Origin: Robbsia betulipollinis
GTDB taxonomy: Bacteria > Pseudomonadota > Gammaproteobacteria > Burkholderiales > Burkholderiaceae
Reading direction: 5' to 3'
DNA: 64,000 bases
Assembly: GCF_026624755.1 (NCBI RefSeq)
Contig: NZ_JAPMXC010000002.1
Span: forward strand, 275,527 to 339,526
The notes under the pieces were generated by a model. The model was not told where the DNA came from and ran no database searches. It saw only the letters and a program-made list of their open reading frames with translations. Position numbers and translations under genes: made by a program. Below, in pieces: positions 9,587-17,076 of this stretch (positions are counted from its first letter, which is position 1; each line of letters opens with the position of its first letter).

Positions 9587-10747
9587 TCAGCGCCGCAGCG
9601 CGGCGGACACGTTAGGCGGCAGGCGCGTCTCCGTCTCCGCCACCGGCACGGATTCGCGCATCCCGGCGACGGTGCCGTCGCCAGCCGTCTCCCCCGCTGA
9701 ATGCAGGGCGAGCTGGCGGCGAAGCTGATCGATCATCGCCTCCACCCCCGCGTCCCCCTCGAGTCGCCCCTGGATCGCCGCCATCGCGCGCGCCAGATCG
9801 TCGACCGCCTGTCTGAGCCCCAGCAACTGCGCGTCGTTGCGCGCCGCCTGCCGTTCATTGGCGTGCATCATCAGGGACCGCTCACGGTCCGCCGCGTCCA
9901 GTGCCGCGAGACGCGCCAGTACCGTTTCGCCGGATGCCATGTGTTCGACATGCATCGTGCGAATGCCGTCGGCGAGCTGCCGGGTGACATCGAGCAGGGC
10001 ATCGTAGTCCAGCTCGCGGCTGCACGCGGCGAATTGGTCGATGAGCTGCGTCAGCGCCTTCCACCCCGTGTCGCGCCGTTGCGAGAAGTGCACGGTGGTC
10101 TGCATGGCGATGCCGATCGCCAAGATAGTCAGGGGAACCACCAGAATGGGTAGCGCGACCGTTGCGGTCAGGATCGTGCCGACCGCCGAAACAAGGGCGG
10201 CCGCCACGATCACCGCCGTGCGCAGCCTGAAACGGGTGTACTCCTTCGGCATCTCGCCTTTGGCTTCGTCCAGCCGACGGGACACATTGCGCTGCGCTTC
10301 ACGCAGCCCGGCGAGGCTGGCCGCATCCGGCGTGCGGCCAGCGTCTTCGGCCCGCACCATCTTGTCGAGATCGTCCGCCAGCGACGCGGCCGCCTGCGCG
10401 ACGGCCGACAGGATGCGCTCGACCTTCCCGGCGGCATGGCGCCGATGGGCGAAGCATCGCGCAAGCGGACCACCGCCGACCAAGCCGCCCAGCGGCCCGA
10501 CGCTGATCTTGTTTGTCACTTTTTTCAGCTTGTTTTGCAGCTCGCCGAGGTCCATCGATAGGGTGCTTCCGGGACAGCGCTCCTGCAACTGCCCTGTGGC
10601 GCCATGAATACGTTCGAACGCCGCGCCGATCTTTTCGACCTCCACCTGCCAGGCCGGACGCGGCACCGATACGGCGGGCGCAGAACTCCTGAAACTGGTC
10701 ATCTGGGAGAGGTGATGCGGCAACTGAAAAGGATTTCGGATGACCAT
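9587..10747 (-). CDS. Hypothetical membrane protein with hydrophobic hairpin and coiled coils, 386 aa
   Basis: No family is recognised. The N-terminal 160 residues are soluble and helix-rich, with a small Gly-rich patch (GPLGGLVGGGP). Near residues 170-215 two hydrophobic stretches, starting VIVAAALVSAVGTI and PILVVPLTILAIGIAM, form a membrane hairpin. The C-terminal 160 residues are predicted coiled coil. The start at 10747 is favoured because GGAG lies 5 nt upstream; the internal ATG at 10702 has no good ribosome site. A soluble-hairpin-soluble layout recalls pore-forming translocators and some effectors, but this is only a shape argument. It pairs with the small gene at 9099-9482 and is divergent from the GltI-like gene. 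Confidence 0.6.
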   Translation of the reverse strand: MVIRNPFQLPHHLSQMTSFRSSAPAVSVPRPAWQVEVEKIGAAFERIHGATGQLQERCPGSTLSMDLGELQNKLKKVTNKISVGPLGGLVGGGPLARCFAHRRHAAGKVERILSAVAQAAASLADDLDKMVRAEDAGRTPDAASLAGLREAQRNVSRRLDEAKGEMPKEYTRFRLRTAVIVAAALVSAVGTILTATVALPILVVPLTILAIGIAMQTTVHFSQRRDTGWKALTQLIDQFAACSRELDYDALLDVTRQLADGIRTMHVEHMASGETVLARLAALDAADRERSLMMHANERQAARNDAQLLGLRQAVDDLARAMAAIQGRLEGDAGVEAMIDQLRRQLALHSAGETAGDGTVAGMRESVPVAETETRLPPNVSAALRR

Positions 10748-11068
10748 TTGCACTCCGGATATCAAGTAAAGCAGCGGGCCACCGCTCCGTTGGGCGACCG
10801 TCGCGAAGATAGTTCGGCGGCAGCGCGCGATATGAGAGAAAAAACTTCCGCCGCCATGCACATCTTCGTCGAGCGGCGTGTGCCGTTCAATCGGACGCCG
10901 CCGAATATGGGACGGCCGGCATTCACCGGTGCGTCTCCGGATGGCATTGCGGCGGAATCCGGCAAGCCGCGACACCGTGCAGCCGTGACACCGCGAAAAG
11001 ACTGGAGTCGGGAAATTTGTCCGGCAATCATTCCCCGTTCAAGTCTTACCATCCCTCACGAGGCATTC
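10748..11068. other. Divergent intergenic region, no gene seen
   Basis: This 321-bp spacer between the hypothetical membrane protein and the GltI-like binding protein should hold both promoters. I see a short AT-rich patch near 10830-10850 but no clear operator or promoter boxes. Confidence 0.35.
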
Positions 11069-11968
11069 ATGCTCCACCGTCTGCGCTGTACCGCCGTGCT
11101 TGCCGCCATTTTGTGCGGCGCCGGTCTCGCCCACGCCGCCCCTGCCGGTCCGACGCTGGACGGCATTCGCAGCTCCGGCGTCATCACCATCGGGGTACGC
11201 GACAATTCCTTTCCCTTTTCCTATCTCGATAACGAAAATCACTATCTCGGATTTTCGGTGGACATCAGCAACGCGATCGTCGCCGCGATCAAGAAGAAAC
11301 TCGCGATGCCCGGGCTGCGCGTCCGGGAATTGGCCGTCACGTCCCAAAACCGCATTCCCCTGCTGCAGAACAACCAGATACAGTTCGAATGCAGCTCCAC
11401 CACGCATAACGTCGAACGTTCCAAGCAGGTGAATTTCAGCGACACCTTCTTCGTCATCGGCACGCGCCTCATGGTGCCGAAGGGTTCCCCGGTCAAGGAC
11501 TTCGCCGATCTGAAAGACAAGACCGTGGTCACGGTCGCCGGATCCACCTCGGAGCGGATCCTGCGCGGCATGAACGAGCACGACGGCATGCGCATGCGCA
11601 TTCTCAGCTCGGTCGATGCCGCCACCGCTTTCGTTACGCTGGAGACCGGGCGCGCGGGCGCCTATATGATGGACGACCCCGTGTTGGCCGGCGGACGCGC
11701 CACCGCACACGACCCGGGCGGCTGGGAGATCGTCGGCGAGCCGCGCTCCCGCGAAGCCTATGGCTGCATGCTCCCGAAAGACGATGCCGGGTTCAAGGAG
11801 CTCGTCGACCAGGTAATGTCCGAACGGCAGCGCGACGGCACCGAGACGGCGAATTACCGCAAATGGTTTCTTTCCCCGACGCCGCCCAAGAACGTCAATC
11901 TTAAGTTCGATATGACGCCCGACATCCAGGCCCTGTACGCGCATCCCGACGACAAACCGTTGCAATAA
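11069..11968 (+). CDS. GltI-like glutamate/aspartate ABC transporter substrate-binding protein
   Basis: This is a periplasmic binding protein for acidic amino acids, resembling E. coli GltI along its length. The 299 residues begin with a signal peptide ending near AGLAHAAPA. Family features follow: FPFSYLDNE, VTSQNRIPLLQN, the FECSSTTHNVER segment, FSDTFFVIGTRL, YMMDDPVLAG and EAYGCMLPKDD. The ATG at 11069 has GAGG a few bases upstream and gives a proper signal peptide. The usual permease (gltJK) and ATPase (gltL) genes are absent on both sides, so this is an orphan binding protein that must share a transporter encoded elsewhere or act as a sensor or scavenging component. Confidence 0.88.
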   Translation: MLHRLRCTAVLAAILCGAGLAHAAPAGPTLDGIRSSGVITIGVRDNSFPFSYLDNENHYLGFSVDISNAIVAAIKKKLAMPGLRVRELAVTSQNRIPLLQNNQIQFECSSTTHNVERSKQVNFSDTFFVIGTRLMVPKGSPVKDFADLKDKTVVTVAGSTSERILRGMNEHDGMRMRILSSVDAATAFVTLETGRAGAYMMDDPVLAGGRATAHDPGGWEIVGEPRSREAYGCMLPKDDAGFKELVDQVMSERQRDGTETANYRKWFLSPTPPKNVNLKFDMTPDIQALYAHPDDKPLQ

Positions 11969-12141
11969 GCCCGGCAGCCCCGTCAGCAGGCGCGCCGCAG
12001 CCCCATGCGGCGGCCAACGGAAACAGGATGCAGGCGTCCCCGGACGAGCTCAGGAAGGCTTGGCAAGGCACGTTACCTGCTTGCCTCGGTCATCCCGTGC
12101 CCCGCGTGAGGATGGGCACACGCTTATCCTCACACACCTCC

Positions 12142-12150
12142 GGGGGGGGG
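12142..12150 (+). repeat. Poly-G tract (9 G) upstream of the GDSL esterase
   Basis: Nine consecutive G residues lie about 80 bp before the esterase ATG, within an open frame continuous with the esterase. Such tracts are prone to slippage and to sequencing error. Confidence 0.7.
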
Positions 12151-12227
12151 CGCGTCGTCCGTGTAAGTCCTGCACGGTCACGGCAAAAACGCCTATCTCG
12201 AAGCTCATCCTGGATCGACACCTGCTC

Positions 12228-13364
12228 ATGTTCCTGTCTCGCAAAACGCTCGGGCGTACAAGAAATACCTTGTCCGGTATCGCCTTTCTGATGCTCGCTG
12301 GCTGCGGCGGCGGCCACGATGGCAGCACGACGTCGAGCACCGCCGCGGGCGGTGTCGATCTGCAGGTCGTCTCGTTCGGCGACAGCCTGTCCGATGTCGG
12401 CACCTATGCGGGTACGGGATCGGCAGGTTTCGTCCGTGGACGCTATACCACCAACCCGGGCGAGGTCTGGACGCAGAAGGTCGCGGAATATTACGGTGGC
12501 ACCCTCACCGCGGCCTATCTGGGCGGTTATGGCACGCCGCTGGTCGCATCGACCGGCCTGGGCTATGCGCAAGGCGGATCCCGCGTGACCGATCCCATTG
12601 GCGAGAGCCACGCCACGACCTCGGCGACGGATTACAGCGCGGCAACCACCGTCCCCATCGTCACCCAGGTGCAGGAATACCTGAGCGCCCACGGGACGTT
12701 CAACGCCAATCAGCTCGTGCTGATCAACGGCGGCGCGAACGACATCTTCATCCAGGCCACCACCCTGGTGGAAGCGGTGGCGGCCGACGTCGCGGCCGGC
12801 ATGACGCTGCAAGCGGCCATTACGCAGGAAACGCAGACCACGCTGGTGCCGGTGGCCACCGCCCTGGCGGCGCAGGTGGCCGCCGTGCTGGCGGCGGGCG
12901 CCACGCATGTCGTGGTATCCAATGTTCCGGATATCGGACAGACGCCGCTCGCGCTGGCGTTGGGGACGCAGGGCCAGGCGATCCTGACCGCGGTCGCCCA
13001 GGCCTACAACACCGCACTGTATGCGGCCTTGCAGAGCGCCGGCAATCTGAGCAAGGTGGTGTACGTCGACGCCTTCACCTGGCAGGACAATCTGTCGACG
13101 AACTATGTTGCCAACGGCTTCACGGTATCGAATACCGCGACCGCCTGCAATCTGACGGCGATGGCCGCCGTGGCCGTGGCGGCTGGACTGTCCGATCCGA
13201 CGTCGTACGCGTCGTCCCTGTATTGCACATCGGCCTATCTCACCGCGGCCGGTGCCGATCAGACCTACCTTTTCGCCGACGATGTACACCCGACCACGCA
13301 TACGCATGCCCTGTTCGCGGCGTATGTGGAACAGCAGATCGCCGCCAGCGGGCTGGGTAAATAA
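12228..13364 (+). CDS. GDSL-type (SGNH) esterase/lipase, lipoprotein
   Basis: This is a predicted secreted or surface-anchored serine ester hydrolase. The 378-residue product has a lipoprotein signal peptide ending in the lipobox LAGC near residue 22. The SGNH blocks then follow in order: block I FGDSLSDVGTY with the nucleophile Ser near residue 50, block III GGANDIF near residue 168, and block V DDVHPTTHTH near residue 355 with catalytic Asp and His. The ATG at 12228 is chosen because it starts the signal peptide. The frame is open upstream through a poly-G tract, so an earlier start cannot be excluded. It has no functional neighbours. The substrate is unknown; relatives hydrolyse short-chain esters or phospholipids. 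Confidence 0.88.
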   Translation: MFLSRKTLGRTRNTLSGIAFLMLAGCGGGHDGSTTSSTAAGGVDLQVVSFGDSLSDVGTYAGTGSAGFVRGRYTTNPGEVWTQKVAEYYGGTLTAAYLGGYGTPLVASTGLGYAQGGSRVTDPIGESHATTSATDYSAATTVPIVTQVQEYLSAHGTFNANQLVLINGGANDIFIQATTLVEAVAADVAAGMTLQAAITQETQTTLVPVATALAAQVAAVLAAGATHVVVSNVPDIGQTPLALALGTQGQAILTAVAQAYNTALYAALQSAGNLSKVVYVDAFTWQDNLSTNYVANGFTVSNTATACNLTAMAAVAVAAGLSDPTSYASSLYCTSAYLTAAGADQTYLFADDVHPTTHTHALFAAYVEQQIAASGLGK

Positions 13365-13785
13365 ACGGCCTGGAACCGGCCTGGAACCCTGTCCCTCGCG
13401 CAGACGCGCGCCGTGCCGGTGCGATTCGGTTCGAGGGATGGGGTTAGGGATTGCGGTTGTGGCGGGTGATGATCTCGCCGCTGCCGATCGGTAGGAGAGG
13501 CTCGTCAAGGACCGCGCAGCTAGCCCATTTCTGTCTTTTTCTTAGTATTGCTATGTAAATTTCATGAATAAAATACGACGCTCAAGTACTGCGCGGTCTG
13601 GACGAATTTGCAGGTTGCCTACGCGATAAACAAGACTGCCATTTTGAATCAGTGGCTCTTAGATCGCAGGAACGAAAAGGGAACGAGATTGAAAAATGCT
13701 GTCTTTGAGAACCGGACACAGGGGTAAAACGGGACAGAAATCGGGACTTGAATTTTACTAAATATTTGATTTTAAAGTAAAACAG
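13365..13785. other. Gene-free AT-rich spacer downstream of tRNA-Leu, with a 10-bp inverted repeat
   Basis: No coding frame here looks real; the one crossing the tRNA is a tRNA read-through frame. From about 13530 the sequence is clearly AT-richer than its surroundings. GACCGCGCAG at 13510-13519 is matched by its reverse complement at 13589-13598. A direct CGGCCTGGAAC duplication lies just after the esterase stop. This may be the trace of a small inserted element beside the tRNA. Confidence 0.45.
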
Positions 13786-13872
13786 TGGTGCGAGGAGCGG
13801 GACTCGAACCCGCACACCATTGCTGGCGTCAGGACCTAAACCTGGTGCGTCTACCAATTTCGCCATCCTCGC
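13786..13872 (-). tRNA. tRNA-Leu (anticodon UAG)
   Basis: An 87-nt class II tRNA on the minus strand. The acceptor stem starts GCGAGGA and pairs with TCCTCGC, and the genome encodes the 3' CCA. The D-loop contains AATTGGTAGACGC, the anticodon loop TTTAGGT carries TAG, a long variable arm follows, and the T-loop is GGTTCGAGTCC. All leucine-tRNA hallmarks are present. Confidence 0.96.
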
Positions 13873-14079
13873 ACGCGCTGCTGCTTTTCCAGCCGCCGCA
13901 GCGGGCGACGTTCAAGCAGCCCGCCATTCTAACCGAAGCGACAAAGCTTGTGTATGCGTCGTCCGAAAGGCATGCCGACGACGATGTTACAATTCCCCGA
14001 CACCCGGCCCACCGGTGCCCATGCCACCTGGCGCTTTCGCCTCCGATCCTTTCCCTGTTCCGTTCGCCGATTCGCCAGC

Positions 14080-14982
14080 GTGAAACCCCTCGACTACTGC
14101 CAGCAGAAAGCGGCGCCCCCCGGCTCGACGCTCTATTACGCGCTTCAGCAGGCGCGTCCGGCGCGGCGTCCTGCCCTCACTGCCCTGCATGCCTACCGGC
14201 GCGAACTGGCGGATACCGTACTGGAATCCAGCGATCCAAGCATCGCGCAGGCCAAGCTGGACTGGTGGCGGCGCGAAACGCTGAGTCTGTCGCAAGGCGC
14301 GCCGTCCCATCCGGTCTCGCACGCGCTCGCCGCCACCTTGCCCAGGCTTTGCCAGGCGCCGGCGCCGCTCTTCGCACTCATCGACGGCTTCGAGCAGGAT
14401 CTGCGGCAAGCGCGGTATCTGGACCTGACGGGATTGAAGAACTATCTGGCAGTAGTGTCAGGGGATTTCACCGAACAGATCGCGCGCGCCTCGCGGCGCA
14501 ACGACGCAACCGCCGCCGTGGTGCCCTCGGAGCGGGACGCCGCCGCACCTGCGCCGACAAAGGACGCGCCCTCCGCCGCGCGCGCCCCGTCCTGGGCGCA
14601 TCGGCTGGGCGTGGCGTTGTCGTTCGCGTCGATCATCGCCGACCTCGGCGCGGACGCGCGGCATGGCCGGATCTATCTGCCGATCAGTGAAATGCAGCAG
14701 TTCGGGGTGAGCGCCGCCGATATCCTGAACCGCCGCTACAGCACGGCCTTTACCGCCCTGATGGCGTTTCAGACGGCACGGGCACGCAGTGAACTGCATG
14801 CGTCGCTCGACGCGATCCCGCGCGCCGAGCGACGCTCCCAGGCTTCCCTGCGGGCCCAGGCGGCCATGGCGCTGCGACTGCTCGCGGAAATCGAGGCGTC
14901 CGGCTTCCAGGTGCTGCACCAGCGCATTGCCCTGACGCCAGTGCGCAATCTGCTCGTCGCATGGTGGGCGGCACGCCGCTAG
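14080..14982 (+). CDS. Squalene/phytoene synthase family protein (HpnD-like, first Asp motif degenerate)
   Basis: This belongs to the trans-isoprenyl diphosphate head-to-head synthase fold, nearest in style to HpnD, which makes presqualene diphosphate for hopanoids. The 300-residue product starts DYCQQKAAPPGSTLYYAL and has LTALHAYRRELADTVLES where active enzymes have a DDxxD-type Mg-binding motif. The first Asp motif is therefore lost. The second, ADLGADARHGRIYLP near residue 190, is intact. A Pro/Ala-rich insertion near 150-170 replaces part of the helix after LTGLKNYLAVVSG. GTG at 14080 is chosen because it starts the conserved region; an upstream ATG at 13948 would add 44 unrelated residues. 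No hopanoid genes are adjacent, so catalysis is doubtful. Confidence 0.75.
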   Translation: MKPLDYCQQKAAPPGSTLYYALQQARPARRPALTALHAYRRELADTVLESSDPSIAQAKLDWWRRETLSLSQGAPSHPVSHALAATLPRLCQAPAPLFALIDGFEQDLRQARYLDLTGLKNYLAVVSGDFTEQIARASRRNDATAAVVPSERDAAAPAPTKDAPSAARAPSWAHRLGVALSFASIIADLGADARHGRIYLPISEMQQFGVSAADILNRRYSTAFTALMAFQTARARSELHASLDAIPRAERRSQASLRAQAAMALRLLAEIEASGFQVLHQRIALTPVRNLLVAWWAARR

Positions 14983-16010
14983 ACCCGAAACAGCCCCGGC
15001 AAGGCCGCCGGCGCATCGGCGAGCACCGCGGCGGGCTTCATGCCCCACCAGGATTCCAGAATCGCGGCAAGCACGCGGCGGTGGTCGACGCCGGGCGCGA
15101 TCGTACCGCCATGCGCGTCGAGCCGCGGAGGCACACCGTGAAAACCGCCCCGCAGGTGCCCGCCCAGCAGCAGTTGCGGCGCGGCACCGCCATGCTCCGT
15201 GCCGCCTTCGGCATTCTCGGCGGCGGCGCGGCCAAATTCGGACGTGGTCATGATGACCACATCGTTCCAGCGTCCGGCTCGCTGCAGACGTCGGTGCAGC
15301 ACGGCGATGCCGCCCGCGAGCTCGGTCAACGCGGTGGCATGGCGTACGCCTTGCCGGCAATGCGTATCGAAACCGGGCACGGTGAGACGCATGACGCTCA
15401 TGCCGCTGGTGGCGATCAGTTCGTCCGCGGCGCGGTGCGCAACGTCGCTGAAGCGGCCCGCATGCGCCGGCGCCGCGTTTCCACCCCCGTTGGGGCGCCA
15501 TACCGTACCGGCAGGCACACCTGCCGCGGCTTGCGCGGCCAACGCGCGATCGAGCCAATCGTCGTGCTGATGCACATCGACACGGGAACCGCTGCGCCGC
15601 ACCTGGGCCGCCCGGAAATGCCCCAGGCCGGGACCCCGTGCGCCGACGCCCTCGACGATGGCAAATTCGCCGGCACGCCACAGCGGCAGCAACGGCGTCA
15701 ACGCGACATGCAGATGCCGGGTGCCGTCGAGCGGCACGGTCTGCGTAGCGTCGAGCGCCAGCGTCGGGCGCAATCTTCGGTATAGCGGGTCCGTCACGGG
15801 TACGACCGTGTTCAGGCCGTCATTGCCGCCAGCCAGTTCGATCACGATCAGGTGCCGGGACTGCGGCGGCATGACGGATGGCGCGCGGCCGGGACCCGGT
15901 TCGGCGCGATGCGTGTCCGGCCAGCGGGACGCGGCGTGTACGCGCGACGAGCCAACCACGGTCAGGCTGGCGGCGGAGAGTGTGGAGACAACAAAGCGGC
16001 GACGATTCAT
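14979..16010 (-). CDS. DUF1501 family protein with twin-arginine-like signal
   Basis: DUF1501 proteins are exported proteins with an alkaline-phosphatase-like fold and mostly unknown function. The 343-residue product begins MNRRRFVVSTLSAASLTVVG, a Tat-type signal with an RR pair followed by a short hydrophobic stretch ending near HAAS. Family features include VIELAGGNDGLNTVVPV, a VPGFDTHCRQG segment and TTSEFGRAAAENAEGGTEHG near the C-terminus. It overlaps the convergent synthase-like gene by 4 bp. DUF1501 genes usually follow a DUF1800 gene; none is intact upstream. AAGAAGG a few bases before the ATG at 16010 supports the start. Confidence 0.85.
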   Translation of the reverse strand: MNRRRFVVSTLSAASLTVVGSSRVHAASRWPDTHRAEPGPGRAPSVMPPQSRHLIVIELAGGNDGLNTVVPVTDPLYRRLRPTLALDATQTVPLDGTRHLHVALTPLLPLWRAGEFAIVEGVGARGPGLGHFRAAQVRRSGSRVDVHQHDDWLDRALAAQAAAGVPAGTVWRPNGGGNAAPAHAGRFSDVAHRAADELIATSGMSVMRLTVPGFDTHCRQGVRHATALTELAGGIAVLHRRLQRAGRWNDVVIMTTSEFGRAAAENAEGGTEHGGAAPQLLLGGHLRGGFHGVPPRLDAHGGTIAPGVDHRRVLAAILESWWGMKPAAVLADAPAALPGLFRV

Positions 16011-16278
16011 CGGGCCTTCTTCAGCAAACGTTCAATTCATTCGGGTGAACCATTGGAGCACGTCCTCGAGCGTTGCGAGCCGCGCGGGAAACTGCTATAT
16101 GTCGAATCGTGGCGGCGCCTTTACCCAAAAGCGCGTCAAAAACGAGGCCAGGCAGAGCCGACAGCCCGGCGCAATGGGCGGTGGGCGGGTGTTTTGGGCG
16201 AGGTAAATCCTGTAACGCTTTGTAAGCCGCCTGCCAGAGCGAAATCGCGGTCCGGTTGATTCGCGTTAAGATGACGAC

Positions 16279-17004
16279 ATGGAAACCAAAAGCCCATCAA
16301 AAATACTCGTCGTCGACGACGACCCCCGACTGCGCGACCTGCTGCGTCGCTATCTCGGAGAGCAAGGTTTCAACGTTTACGTCGCCGAGAACGCGCCGTC
16401 GATGAACAAGCTCTGGGTGCGCGAGCGCTTCGACCTGCTGGTCCTGGATCTGATGCTGCCTGGCGAGGATGGGTTGTCGATCTGCCGGCGTCTGCGCGGT
16501 GGCAACGATCGCACGCCCATCATCATGCTGACGGCGAAGGGCGAGGATGTGGACCGCATCGTCGGACTGGAAATGGGCGCCGACGATTACCTGCCGAAGC
16601 CGTTCAATCCGCGCGAGCTGGTTGCGCGTATCCATGCGGTACTGCGCCGCCGCGCGCCGACGGAATTGCCCGGCGCGCCGTCCGAGACGGCGGAAACCTT
16701 CGAGTTCGGCGAATTCGCGCTGAATCTGGCGACTCGCACGCTGACGAAGGCCGGCAACGAGATCCCCCTGACCACCGGGGAATTCTCGGTGCTGAAGGTC
16801 TTCGCCCGCCACCCGCGGCAACCGCTGTCGCGGGAGAAGCTGATGGAACTGGCACGCGGGCGCGAATACGAGGTATTCGACCGCAGTCTGGACGTGCAGA
16901 TCTCGCGTCTGCGCAAGCTCATCGAGCCGGACCCGGGCAGTCCGCGTTTCATTCAGACGGTCTGGGGTCTGGGCTATGTGTTCATCCCGGATGGCGCGGC
17001 CTAG
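16279..17004 (+). CDS. ompR: Response regulator OmpR
   Basis: This is the DNA-binding response regulator of the EnvZ/OmpR osmosensing pair. The 241-residue product has an N-terminal receiver domain with acidic residues Asp13-Asp15, phospho-acceptor Asp57 in LLVLDLMLPGEDG and the conserved Lys in DDYLPKPF. A C-terminal winged-helix domain contains LTTGEFSVLKVFARHP and the RKLIEPDPGSPRFIQTVWGLGY end. It is followed 72 bp later by the EnvZ-like kinase in the same direction, so the two are probably co-transcribed. The spacer between them consists largely of a 15-bp GC-rich tandem repeat. The ATG at 16279 is the only start giving the full receiver domain. Confidence 0.96.
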   Translation: METKSPSKILVVDDDPRLRDLLRRYLGEQGFNVYVAENAPSMNKLWVRERFDLLVLDLMLPGEDGLSICRRLRGGNDRTPIIMLTAKGEDVDRIVGLEMGADDYLPKPFNPRELVARIHAVLRRRAPTELPGAPSETAETFEFGEFALNLATRTLTKAGNEIPLTTGEFSVLKVFARHPRQPLSREKLMELARGREYEVFDRSLDVQISRLRKLIEPDPGSPRFIQTVWGLGYVFIPDGAA

Positions 17005-17048
17005 CGCGGCCCGGCCTGGCGCGGCCCGGCCTAACGCGGCCCGGCCTG
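17004..17048 (+). repeat. 15-bp GC-rich tandem repeat (3 units) between ompR and envZ
   Basis: Three near-identical units of GCGCGGCCCGGCCTG run from the last base of the ompR stop codon to about 25 bp before envZ. A very similar 15-bp unit occurs as a tandem repeat in the tadE gene near 39446-39510. Confidence 0.85.
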
Positions 17049-17076
17049 GCGCAACCCGTTTGACCGCGAGGCCCGA

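Noticed and set aside
13582..13866. Open frame reading MAKLVDAPGLGPDASNG on the minus strand
   Set aside because: It is the conceptual translation of the tRNA-Leu gene and its flank, a well-known false protein.
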